From: Saccoglossus kowalevskii
Taxonomy: Eukaryota; Hemichordata; Enteropneusta; Harrimaniidae
Direction: 5' to 3'
Assembly (NCBI RefSeq): GCF_000003605.2
Contig: NW_003108096.1
Coordinates: forward strand, 77,954-100,720
Length of the DNA stretch: 22,767 nucleotides
Shown here: one piece after another, positions 1 through 9,731 of the stretch
Layout: every line of letters starts with the position of its first letter
Position numbering within the stretch: the stretch's first letter is position 1
Position numbers and translations under genes: made by a program
The notes under the pieces: model-generated
Told to the model about the DNA's origin: nothing
The model's database searches: none
Seen by the model: the letters and a program-made list of their open reading frames with translations, nothing else

Positions 1-10
1 ATAAAAATGA

Positions 11-103
11 ACAATGAAATTGAATTATAGTTTATACATAATTGGATTTCGTATATATTTTTTCCAAAGTGTCATAAAAGTACAATGAAATTGAATTATG
101 GTT
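11..103. repeat. Two-copy direct repeat 3' of the RT remnant
   Basis: A 22-bp block starting acaatgaaattgaattat occurs at 11-32 and again at 82-103, differing at one base, a 71-bp period. It lies just beyond the stop codon of the - strand RT remnant, so it may be a tandem repeat in the retrotransposon's 3' untranslated tail, or a local duplication. Confidence 0.6.
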
Positions 104-127
104 GAAGATCTCATTGATTCTTCTTCT

Positions 128-604
128 TTAGTCCATAGCTTCAGGAGGCCGTTGGTGCACCCATGACCAGACGCACCTCCTCCAGCCTTTTCTGTCATCA
201 GCAAGATAGTAAAGCTGCTCTCCATTCTCTGTCCGTTCTTTGATGTCATCTTCCCATTCTCTTCGTCGCCGTCCTCTGTTTCTGCATCCTTCAACCTTCC
301 CTTGCATAATACGTTTTTTTTGTCCTTCTTTCAGCTGGTCTTTTAGTTTCATCCATATCTCTTCGTTCCGAATTTTTTGTCGCCATGTGATACCAAGAAA
401 TCTTCTATAACATTTCATTTCGAATGCATTTATTTTCTTCGTTATTTTCGTTGTCATAGTCCAGCTTTCGCATCCGTAGAGCATCGCCGACGTTAATACT
501 GCTCTTATGAGGTTAATCTTGTTGTGCGAATAATAATAATAATTCAGAATGTTTTTACTGTAATTTAGATTCTGCAGGCAGGTTTCTAGAAAAAATGTCA
601 TCAT
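128..604 (-). pseudogene. Truncated non-LTR retrotransposon reverse transcriptase, C-terminal remnant
   Basis: The - strand encodes about 158 residues. The last 130 or so carry the C-terminal signature of a common group of animal LINE reverse transcriptases: LYGCESWTM, then NAFEMKCYRRFLGITW, RNEEI, then GRRRREWEDDIKERT and a final KGWRRCVWS. An intact element would have an endonuclease and the RT catalytic core (including the YxDD box) upstream; none is present, so this is a 5'-truncated copy. The segment between NEEI and the IMQG block is shorter than I expect for the family, which suggests an internal deletion. The first 28 or so residues (Tyr-rich, near 525-604) look like unrelated flank read in frame. 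The clade is uncertain (RTE-like is my guess). The copy is dead and unrelated to the receptor gene downstream. Confidence 0.8.
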
Positions 605-1048
605 TCCAAACGCCGGGTCCAGGTATATATTTGATTTTCATTTCTCTGTATATAATAATTATATTTCTCTTTTATGGACATCCGACCCATTCGGGACAGT
701 ATGTGTATTTACATGATTGTTAATTTTGACGGAAACAAAAGAAATGAATTATACATTCAAATTAAATCAAAATAATTCTCTTCTATTAACCGTGAACACA
801 ATTACAGATATTATCTCAGACAACCTGCTGCTAACATGACAAACTTGTATTGTAACCGTAGAAAATAATGACTCACGAGGGGCATTATAATAGCCTACAG
901 AGAGAGGCCTAACCTCTCAAAATTGTTAAGTATTTCGCCGTGGGCCATCGGTACGTTGTTATCGTGCACCGTTATCCGTTCGATTGACAAAACGTGATTT
1001 TAGTAGATGGCGCCCTCCATCCTGCGTAACAAGGGTCACGCGCCATTC
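605..1048. other. Non-coding spacer between LINE remnant and foldback element
   Basis: AT-rich DNA without a supportable ORF or RNA gene. The final 40 bp are GC-richer and contain a 14-bp block (1017-1030, ccatcctgcgtaac) that recurs with one inserted base at 3810-3824 on the far side of the foldback element; see the finding on a possible target-site duplication. Confidence 0.5.
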
Positions 1049-1796
1049 TATGGGATGAGATAAGTGCCAAAAACATTTCTCTTAGCATTTTACCATTATG
1101 TTCACATTCATTTTTAATTTTGTTAGAATTTTTACATTACTTCATCATTATGTTCACATTTTTATATTATTTTATCATTATGTTCACATTAGTTTTTAAT
1201 TTTGTTTGCATTTTTACATTATTTCATCATTATGTTCACATTTTTATATTATTTTATCATTATGTTCACATATTTTTTTAATTTTGTTTGCATTTTTACA
1301 TTATTTCATCATTGTGTTCACATTTTTATATTATTTTATCATTATATTCACATTATTTTTCAATTTTGTTAGCATTTTTACATTATGTAATTATTATGTT
1401 CACATTTTTATATTATTTTATCATTATGTTCACATTATTTTTTAATTATGTTCACAATTTTATCATTATGTTTTCGTGTTATCCTATTTCATCATTATGT
1501 TAGCATTTTCATATTATTTTATCCTTATTGTATCATCATGTTTTCGTTTTGTTAGCATTTTTTAACATTATTGCATCATTTTGTTCACATTTTACCATTA
1601 TGTTAGCATTATGTTAGCATTATTTGACATGTTTATCTGTCTAATTATGGTAATTTATGCATGGTGAACAAACTCCCTAGATCAGCGTAGGCTCGAGTAC
1701 ATGCGAGTAGTTGTCATGGTTTCGAAACTACGCGTTTGTGGCATAAATATATCTTGTATTTATATCCCAGTGTACTAATACAGCATAAACATAACT
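1049..1796 (+). repeat. Left inverted terminal repeat of the foldback element
   Basis: About 748 bp. It comprises an outer unique end (1049-1100), the tandem 82-bp array, a degraded array region (about 1455-1630) and an inner unique part (about 1650-1796). The inner part contains the block from tatgcatggtgaacaaactc to cagcataaacata and is matched in reverse complement by 3152-3298 with scattered mismatches and a few small indels. Long hydrophobic ORFs here are translations of the T-rich repeat, not genes. Confidence 0.8.
1126..1453. repeat. Tandem repeat, 82-bp unit, about four copies
   Basis: Units begin at about 1126, 1208, 1290 and 1372, an exact 82-bp spacing judged by the recurring catttttacatta start and the ttaattttgtt end. 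Each unit holds two copies of a shorter element containing attatgttcacat, so it is itself a diverged duplication of about 30-40 bp. Beyond 1453 the periodicity decays. The copies are nearly identical, which suggests recent expansion or homogenisation. Confidence 0.85.
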
Positions 1797-2227
1797 TTTA
1801 TTTTAACTGACTATTATTTATAGCGAATTCACAAAACTAGTCGAAGCTAATTATGATAGATACGTTAGGGGGTAATATACACACATGTGACGGAGAAAAT
1901 GTTATGCGCCAGGTATTGTGTTGTCTTCCTCGGCAAAAGTGGCCAAAATTGGGGGAGCATGTCAAGCTTTTTGCGATGCAAGTTTGTTGTTACAGCAAGT
2001 TGTTTAAGCGACCGATGCTGAAACAGTGTCACGATCGCCGCTGCCGATTGAAACCAATCCCGGTCAGAATGTTCAAGTTAGTTCAAATCCCGGGTTCAAA
2101 TGGGAACTCCTCGTCGCGTCCGGTGACTTCGGCGCATACACTCTCGGCACAGCGTTCTCAGGACATCAGAGATGAATTGAGTCGGTGTTTTCGTTCGTGA
2201 AGAAATAGGGATCACCGTGGGAATCGT

Positions 2228-2307
2228 GGGGGGGATATACCAGCAAGTTCTCGACCGACATGGCCTCATGCTTGGATAGCATAAGCTCGGGGGGTGGGGG
2301 TGGGGGG
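2228..2307 (+). other. G-run cluster in the foldback core (possible G-quadruplex)
   Basis: A run of seven G at 2228-2234 is followed at about 2289-2307 by three further runs (six, five and six G) separated by single T. The tight cluster could split into four G-tracts and fold as a G-quadruplex. No gene context explains it. Confidence 0.5.
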
Positions 2308-2721
2308 CTGTTGATACATACCTGGGTAGGGAGGTGTCCCTGAGTGCTCAAAAGTGTGACCATTTTTATAACTGGATAGTGGCAAAATCTATACCCATAT
2401 TTATACCAAAGTAACATTTCTGTCATCACTGTTTATTCCAAATAAAACAGTTACCGTATTTGCTCTCTATCAGAAGAGCAAAAGCCAACAGTTGCATTGT
2501 ATATTGATTTATTAAAATATGTATTTTTACCATAGAAACACCTCTGTCACTTACATAAGAGCATATTATTAACACAATGTTCAGGTTATTTGTACCAAAT
2601 GGGAAACATATCACCGATATTTATACCCATCTTGGCCAGAAATAAGACCGATAGTTATACCTAAAATAAAAAAACGAGACCCATTTCAGGGGTACGTCCA
2701 TTAGGCAAGTTCTATGTATTG

Positions 2722-2735
2722 CCCCCCCCCCCCCC
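2722..2735 (+). repeat. Poly-C tract (14 C) in the foldback core
   Basis: Fourteen consecutive C followed by GAG. A similar run of 13 C followed by GAG lies at 5989-6001 outside the element, and an 8-C run followed by 10 A lies at 5020-5037. Such tracts are length-unstable and error-prone in sequencing, so exact lengths should be treated with caution. Confidence 0.7.
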
Positions 2736-2808
2736 GAGCATTGCCCGCCACAGGAAACATTGGCCATCGAAGAAATGAAACGGGATAACACACATAATGA
2801 AAATTAAA

Positions 2809-3149
2809 CTGTAATCAGTGAAAATGGGTTTTATACGCACAATATTTACAAATTATTTGCTGAAAATAATAATATTTAATACGTTTATGTTTTTTTTTGC
2901 TAATTACAGGTAATCAAAAATCTGTAATCAGCGAAACAAGGGTCTTACACGTACAATATTTACAATTGTCGGACGAAACTTGACCAGTACATTCTTTTTT
3001 CCGTCGTATATATAACGACATAAATCATTTGTCGAAAATAAAAATGTTTAAACTGTAACTGGTTCGTTTCGCTAATTACAGATAATAACAAATCTGTAGT
3101 CAGCGAAAGAAGGGTTTTACACATACAATATTTACAACTGTCGGACGAA
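2809..3149. repeat. Three-copy diverged direct repeat in the foldback core
   Basis: Three blocks start with CTGTA(A/G)TCAG at 2809, 2922 and 3094. Each continues with a stretch containing a gg(t/g)tttta-like segment, then caatatttacaa; the second and third also share gtcggacgaaa. A further shared piece, gctaattacag followed by ataa/taatc, precedes copies two and three. Spacing is about 113 and 172 bp, so this is a segmental rather than a regular tandem repeat. The last copy ends directly against the right inverted repeat. No coding content. Confidence 0.7.
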
Positions 3150-3151
3150 AG

Positions 3152-3809
3152 AGTTTATGTTTATGCTGTATTAGTACACTGGGATATAAATACAAGATAC
3201 TAGTATATTTATGCCACAAACGCGTATATAGTTTAAAACCAACTACGCATGTACTCGCGCCTACGCTAATCTGGGGAGTTTGCTCACCATGCATACATTA
3301 TCATAAATAATGATAAAATATAAAAATGTGAACATAAGGATGACATAATGTAAAAATCCTAACAAAATGAAAAAACAATGTGAACATAATGATAAAATAT
3401 AAAAATGTGAACATAATGATGAAATAAAGAAAAAATGAAAACATAATTATAATAACGACAAAAATGTGAACATAGCAATAAAATAATATAAAAATGTGAA
3501 CACAATGATGAAATAATGTAAAAATGCTAACACAATTAAAAAAACAATGTGAACATAATGATAAAATAATATAAAAATGATAACACAATTAAAAAATAAT
3601 GTGAACATAATAATAAAATAATATAAACATGTGAACATAATGATGACATAATGTAAAAATGATAACAAAATGAAAAAATAATGGTATAATAAAATAAAAA
3701 TGTGAACATAATGATGAAATGATTAAAAAAAGCTAACAAAATGAAAAAAGAATGTGAACATAATTGTAAAATGCTAAGAGATATGTTTTGGCACTGATCT
3801 CACCCCATA
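3152..3809 (-). repeat. Right inverted terminal repeat of the foldback element
   Basis: About 658 bp. It is the reverse complement of the left arm: first the inner unique part (3152-3298), then an array of the AAAATGTGAACATAATGAT-type repeat (about 3300-3750), then the outer end from gctaagaga through ggcactgatctcacccc to 3809. It is about 90 bp shorter than the left arm, roughly one 82-bp unit, so copy number may differ between arms. Subrepeats here are more diverged than on the left. Confidence 0.8.
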
Positions 3810-3915
3810 CCATCCTGCGGTAACGCCTGAGACTGATGGTTCGCTGGTTCCTGGCGTCCCTTGCGAATGGCAAGTAAGATGCAGGCGTTGTGTCGTCACA
3901 GGAAGCGCTATTCCA

Positions 3916-3973
3916 AGACGCCGACCTGCAGCGTCAATGAGATGCAGGTCGTTGACGCTGCAGGCCGGCGTCT
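3916..3973. repeat. GC-rich 22-bp hairpin
   Basis: Left arm 3916-3937 (agacgccgacctgcagcgtc, then aa) pairs with right arm 3952-3973 at 21 of 22 positions around a 14-base loop. The loop itself repeats atgcaggtcg, part of the arm sequence. It sits in a GC-richer island (about 3830-4090) in otherwise AT-rich DNA, 107 bp outside the foldback element. A 78-codon + strand frame crosses it (3861-4097) but resembles nothing I know, and the palindrome explains part of its openness. Confidence 0.75.
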
Positions 3974-4264
3974 ATTCTACACCGATCTGACGCATATCGC
4001 GCAAGGTGTGCCGGGAGTTTGTTCAAAATTTCAATCGTCGGCCGGCACGTATTTTACGGATACAATAAATCGTTTCAGGGGCCTGTTTACTAAATAATGA
4101 TAAATGAAACTTAGAAATACTGTAAGGACAAACTGGTCCCAAAATTGCGCAAATTTGCAATAAGTTTACGCTGCTAATGCCTGGTTCGGAAGGCGTTTTA
4201 CGCGTGATTTTATCGCGTTCAAGGATGTACTATTTTCGAACTAGTTGAAACAGGAAATTACGCG

Positions 4265-4698
4265 AGGCCTTTGCGCTTTACGCAATAGTGGGAAGGAGAT
4301 TGGTCCCAGCACAGACCCCATTCTCCTTCCCAGAGTTCCCAGGTGAGCCGAGTGACACCTTAGTAACCGTTATTCCACGATTACATTATTTTCTTTTGTA
4401 AATTATAACTATTTCACCCTGACAGTGCATTTACGGAAAAATCGGCTATCGATAAAATATTTTAAAACTTGTTTTCCAGTAAGAATAAATCAAAACGAGA
4501 GCACTCTAATAACAAAAATACGCAAATGATACGCGTAGTAAAAGTCTTGTGGTGTTCCACCACAAAAAGCCGTTGTGTGGTGGCAAAGATACTTTCGGCG
4601 ATCTAACCGCGAGGAACTCTGGGAAGGAGAATGGTGATTGACCACAAAATTGAATGCTGCCTGTGGCAGAGGTACTATTGCGTAAAGCGCAAAGCCCT
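4265..4698. mobile_element. MITE-like element with nested inverted repeats
   Basis: Two inverted-repeat pairs are nested. The outer pair, 4265-4289 and 4674-4698, matches at about 24 of 25 positions around TTTGCGCTTTACGCAATAGT. The inner pair, 4320-4339 and 4613-4632, is a perfect 20-bp complement (attctccttcccagagttcc). The spacers between outer and inner blocks differ (30 versus 41 bp). The motif GGGAAGGA occurs at 4290, 4621 and 4699 on + and once inverted at 4323-4330. A small hairpin, ttgtggtg-ttc-caccacaa, sits in the loop at 4547-4565. There is no coding capacity and no obvious target-site duplication, so the true ends are uncertain. Confidence 0.55.
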
Positions 4699-4839
4699 AT
4701 GGGAAGGAACTTGCCCCGAGGATTGCCATCGGGCGCCCGCGGCTCCAAGCAACAGAGATCGCGACGATTCATGTGTGCATTTCTGCGGACATTGAAATGG
4801 ACAGTTATAAAGTCATTCTATAAATTACATATAGAGTGA

Positions 4840-7800
4840 AAATAAATATAAACGCTCGTCAACGCGTTTATAAATTTCCTGACCTCTTGGAGCTGGTTAT
4901 AGCTGATTTGATGCATATTAGATCATTAGATAATGACACACTTCCTTGATTAGGTACCCTATCTCAGTGTAACGACTGGATAACAGCTGCATTATACCTA
5001 TATTGCACGTTGGTGAGAGCCCCCCCCAAAAAAAAAAGAAAATTATGGTGCAGCCGGGTCAGTTGAGAATATACTGCATCACGAACCAGTAAGAATCATA
5101 CCCCTGCCTATCCGAGCACCAAATTGAAACAAATTATCGATGTAGATACATGTACATCAGAAGGAATCAGAGTAAATATTTTTACTTCGCACATGAAACG
5201 GGTAAAATCTACGAAGCATTAATTGCCACTGTTTGATGTCTAACTACAGATGTAAAACTAACTGCATAATATATATAATATATCTCGCAATGAACTTTAA
5301 TAATAAACCTAATACAAAGTTTTCGTTTAATCATATTTGTTACACTACATACATTAGTAGCGATTATACGGGGCTGTGTGAGTTACTCTCTTTCATAGTT
5401 ATCTACAAGTAGTCAAAACTATACCGATGTGCTTACTTCTTACAGCATCCATGATGGGAAGATTTTTTGGCTTACGTGGTAGATTAAACAGCACAGGTAT
5501 TTAGTTTATTTACGATGAGCTTCAGTATTGGGACCTATCTTAAAAATGAGAGGACTATAAAATAAAGCTATATATTGCAGCATGTGTATTATATATGGTA
5601 CTTTAAACTAAAGTGATGTCATTGTACGAAAGCATCAATGAAGTATAACCCTTTCAGAAATCTGCCTAACGCATGCATTGCCATTATGTATTGATTTAGG
5701 AATCGATTTCCAAAATGGAACAAACTTTGATCATATGCAGACAAACGATACGTTGGGTAAGCAGTGTGCATGTAACGTAAATATTCTGTGTCTGTAAAAG
5801 TTCAAACTGGTAACGTCTTCTCTCCTCTTCTATACGATGAACATTATTATCTCTTTATTTTATTTCATTCATGTCACAGTACTTGGCGATATGTAATTCA
5901 CGTGAAACTTACATGTCCAGGGTGGAGGCCGTTGTTAGACAACCAAGAAGATTACATACTAACTTCAAGAGGCATTATTTTGATTTCGCCCCCCCCCCCC
6001 CGAGTCTCAGCTGAACTAGAAAGTTCAAACATAAGATTCAGAATCTGGACAGAATATTACATAGTTAGTCGTCAAATAATAGTAAAATATTATGGCATCA
6101 CGTGCATCTATAATCATGTTACATATAAGTCTGAACATGTAAATTTTGTGGCAGTTCCCTTTAAACAATGTTTTCTTAATATGCACGCTCAAGGATTCGT
6201 TCTCTGAATGTTATATTACCATTGTTTAACGTGTTATTTCGTTTATAGATATGTCTTCTTCTGCAAAATCTACAAGCTATGCGGTGATTGTCGTGTGTGT
6301 TATAATCGCTCTCATCGTCTGACTGATGTTGATGCCCATAAAGATGGAAGTGGTTTATATATTCTTGTGTTTTTTTGTTTTTTTCCTTATTGCAAAGTTT
6401 TGTTGATTACGTTTAGTACAAATAATGATCAGCTTACAACGACGTTTAAGCAAATAACGTTCAAATTAAAATAACACCATACCTATATCGTTGTTCCACC
6501 CAATGACGAGTGTTCAGTCTTACTTGGTTTAATTGACAATATACAAAGATATGGTCCTGTATTACTTGGAGATAACCTATACCTAAAACATCGTTCTACA
6601 ACACTATTTATGTTTTATCACGTGCTGTTGATCAATTCGTATTGTTAAAGCCTCGTTATAAGTGAATAAATTTTTATATTAATAGCAGTAGTATTTGTTA
6701 GCAATGTGCAATATGGGTGAATATTTTACTATTTATCAGTGAAGAGTTTAAAGCTGCTATACACGTTTTACAAATATAATTTTTTATGAATCATAATGGA
6801 TATAGGAATTCATTTGACCAATCATGAAATTGTATTGTGGCATCAATGTTTGTTCTAGCTAATATTATTGAATTAGTTCACCAATATCTAATCAGCATGC
6901 ACCTCGTTTTGAATAATAGTCCACACCAAACGATTATTGTTTTAAAAAAGGAGATTATGTCATCGCTTTTCGTTCATGTACAAATGATGTAAAAGAAAAA
7001 CATTTATGTATTTTAGTGGTAATTTGGGTGTGTAATAAATAGAAACTGCAACTATATTTTGTCTTTGAGTGACTACGAACCTGCAACTATAATTTAATTA
7101 TCGGCAGTTGTTTAGGTAAAATGCAATTGTGTGGTAGTTAATACCAAGCTGAATATGCCGCATTTCTCCGACAAGTTATGTGAAGTTAGCTTGGAAAATC
7201 AAAACTTTCATAATAATACTGCGACAGTAAGTCTGGATTTGCAACATTAGTATACGTGTTTTTGCTGACAACTTTATAATGTATTGGAGCAATTTCTATA
7301 CATATACATACAAATTTGATAGCGGGTAGTACTTACCGTAAGTGTATCAACATTTACAGTATTGTTCTAAGCAACGATATAAACTGTAAACTGACTTTGA
7401 AATGAGAAATTCAATCTTCAATATAAACATATTATGAGTTGTATTTACTTCATCATTTTGCCGATATATTCGGTTACCTGGGGTAATGTACTGATGCGAC
7501 TCACTGACTAGAATGATCCTTAGTCAGAGTTGTATAAAATGTGTTGACAATATACTTCACAGTAATATAATTTATAGTTACTATAGATCTTCACACAAGT
7601 AACCAATAATTATACAAAATATCTTTAGCTTTCCTTCTATTTCTTTCTATATAAGGTATAACATTAACATATGATTTTCATAAAAACGAGTTCAATGACC
7701 CGTTCTTGTTTTGTGTTTTTTTCTGACCTACTTGACACCATTTTTATGATATAGCCCTTTTGACACAATTTCGCATACATTTAAATTGTTTAAACTATAG

Positions 7801-8945
7801 TTGGTCTTCCGGGATTCTAAATGATTCTGATTACTCCATGTAGACACACGCGTAGTTTTTATACTATGGACGATGTACAGTGTGCGAAATTATGGCTAAC
7901 CTTTTGGTACAGCTATTTCTGAGCCGGACCAGTCATATCGGTTTAAAACGTAACTAGCCAAAATGTCCTTGCATTACTGTTAAAATATAATATTCGTGTT
8001 GATATTATGATAAGTTCAAAGTTCATTCAATGGAGCTTGCATAGCTCTTTTGCATGTTTAAATATCGTAATCTGGGTTGAGAGATAAGACAAGACGCATC
8101 TTCTCGTGATATTGGGACACTATTCCATCCTGGTGTACGTGTATGATTTATGTCTGGACACAGTTTTGAAATTTCGGAGTTTTCGAACATTGCTATAGTG
8201 GCCAAATTTCATGATGCTGCACCAGATCTGATACATATGGACCGGTAAAATAATGCTGTTGTATTGACTATCGGTTGGAATGCTGTAATTCATTTTGCCA
8301 ATTTTCAGGAATATTCACTGAGAAATCTGCCTTGTATATTAAAATCTATGGTCCTTCTACATACTTGACAATCTATTACAGAACATCAAGAGTGTGTTTT
8401 AGCCGCGATGCATTCATCACATTCCAATCCGTACATAGAGACAGTGTGCGATTAAGTTCGACAAATTGTTAAACTAGTTGTATTGAACATTTTTTTCATA
8501 TTTGACATTTCTACAAACAAAATATTTTGTTCAATTTTCATTTTTCACACATATATTACTTCATCAATTATGCATTCGTCCATGTGGTTACACTTGAAAT
8601 GAGTCACCTGAGTCTGATATAGGTGAGGAGAAAGGAGAGGGAATATTGTTGATGTTAAATTGAATAATGTATAATTTATATGAAAATCATGCAATTAAAG
8701 CATAAAACAGTGTTAGCTTGAATTTACTTAGCAACAAATTTTATGAAAAGCATCACAAAAAATGGATTCGTTGTATGATCCGCCTAGCCAGTGAATCTTT
8801 TGCAGGGCCAGTGTTTTTTTTTTAATTTTCTGGCCCGTTTGTTCTGTGCAGATTTTACACGAGTTTTACACACTAGTTGAGTATGTAGGCTGAAATATAC
8901 ATGCGACTGTATTTAAAATAAATTCTTGATTACGACCTGGGTATG
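4840..8945. other. AT-rich intergenic DNA, no supported gene
   Basis: I read both strands and see no ORF with recognisable protein character, no RNA gene and no long repeat. Open frames of 60-139 codons (for example 5788-6207 and 6208-6474 on +) have an amino-acid make-up typical of translated AT-rich non-coding DNA. Minor landmarks are an 8-C/10-A junction at 5020-5037, a run of 13 C at 5989-6001, and a 7-bp inverted repeat gggccag/ctggccc at 8805-8811 and 8830-8836. Distal regulatory DNA for the receptor gene cannot be excluded. Confidence 0.5.
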
Positions 8946-9310
8946 TTATCTGTTTTGATCCAAATCTCTATTCGAGAAAATCACAAGTAGAATCTGATTC
9001 ACGTTTATTTTTTCTTTGACATTTCTCGGAAATTGGTACCATTCATTCCTGTGACCTTCAAATAATAAACGTTTCGCATTAATTATATTCACTATCTCAC
9101 TGATTAACACTTCATACGTTGACTCCCATAGTGCTTTGCGATTTATGACTCCTATTTGTGTTAATGTGTCATTAGTTCTGAGTCTATTTACTTGCAATTT
9201 GATGATATCCCTAGAGAATTGAATAAAGTGCATGTATGGTAAGCCACTGATCAAATCAGATAAACGTATGAGATATTTACTGGAATTATCGAAGAAATTG
9301 TTTAGCTTGC
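8946..9310 (-). CDS. Possible coding exon or gene fragment, unknown protein
   Basis: On the - strand a frame stays open from about 9310 to a stop at 8946 (roughly 121 codons) in AT-rich DNA. The translation has a mixed, protein-like composition, with segments such as LSDLISGLPYMHFIQFSRD, INRKALWESTYEVLISEIV and LLFEGHRNEWYQFP, rather than the low-complexity output seen elsewhere in the intergenic region. A possible splice acceptor (aatttcag) lies just upstream on the - strand at about 9311-9318. I do not recognise the family. It could be the last exon of a gene, a degraded copy, or chance: an open frame of this length is not statistically remarkable in a window this size. Confidence 0.2.
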
Positions 9311-9549
9311 CTGAAATTCAGATTCCCAGAGTTTTCATATGCAGTGGAACATTATGAAGGGTCAAACAATTTAAGACTCCCTGTGATGGCAACCATTGTT
9401 TGAAATATCGTATTGTTGTGGGTAATATACGACTTGTTGTTAATTGGATAGTTACCCCAGGCTAACTAAATGAATGATTTTGCCATTATGATAAAATATA
9501 AATAATTACGATTGATTTGTTGATCATTTATTCGCACTATTGATTTACG

Positions 9550-9731
9550 ATTCAACAGTCACGCACCTCTCCGGCGTCACATCTTGATAACTAAGACTCT
9601 TGCTGCGTATTAACGTCTTCCGGGAATAAATGTCTACTACTTCCGGATCGATAAGGACTATCTTAGTGTTCCCCGTACAAGTTCAGTCTTAGAGCTCTTA
9701 GAGGTACGATTCCACACTTTGCAGCTTATTC
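9550..9731 (+). promoter_or_regulatory. Candidate promoter and untranslated first exon of the receptor gene
   Basis: This GC-richer patch contains two ETS-family core sites (CTTCCGGGA at about 9618 and ACTTCCGGATC at about 9639) and an initiator-like TCAGTC at 9683-9688. It ends in a strong donor, ATTC|GTAAGTAT, with GT at 9732. A matching acceptor, tttttcgcag, ends at 10280, 12 bp before the receptor ATG. The simplest reading is transcription from about 9685, a 5' UTR exon to 9731, and an intron to 10280. This is inference from motifs only; there is no TATA box at the expected distance. Confidence 0.3.

Larger units (their letters stand above)
1049..3809. mobile_element. Foldback-type DNA transposon, non-autonomous, about 2.76 kb
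   Basis: The two ends are long imperfect inverted repeats: 1049-1796 and 3152-3809. The outermost bases read tatgggatgagataagtgcc on the left; the reverse complement of the right end reads tatggggtgagatcagtgcc. The outer part of each arm is a tandem array of a TGTTCACAT-rich unit; the inner 150 bp of each arm is unique-sequence DNA that pairs across the element. This matches the layout of known foldback elements (Drosophila FB, sea urchin TU), whose long inverted repeats contain tandem subrepeats. The core (1797-3151) has short ORFs only, with no recognisable transposase or DDE motif. I conclude it is a non-autonomous copy moved by an enzyme encoded elsewhere. The family identity is inferred from structure only. 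Confidence 0.8.

Noticed and set aside
1206-1503. Two overlapping repetitive hydrophobic + strand ORFs (79 and 71 codons)
   Set aside because: They are translations of the 82-bp T-rich subrepeats in the left inverted repeat; different frames give the same FTFLYYFI-type peptide.
1049-1796. CRISPR-like array (regular repeats)
   Set aside because: The 82-bp units are contiguous without unique spacers and are mirrored in the opposite arm of a eukaryotic transposon.
2082-2101. tRNA-like T-arm (agttcaaatcccgggttcaa)
   Set aside because: Matches a B-box, but no A-box, anticodon arm or acceptor stem can be folded around it.
1853-2200. 115-codon + strand ORF in the foldback core
   Set aside because: No recognisable domain or transposase motif; the composition gives no reason to call a protein.
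3301-3739. Three overlapping - strand ORFs rich in Phe, Ile, Tyr and His
   Set aside because: The same repeat translated from the right inverted arm; no gene structure.
3861-4097. 78-codon + strand ORF across the GC-rich hairpin
   Set aside because: Unknown protein, and the palindrome and GC content account for the lack of stops; kept only as a note under the hairpin.
4506-4839. Overlapping ORFs on both strands in and near the nested inverted-repeat element
   Set aside because: They arise from the repeat arms and resemble no known protein.
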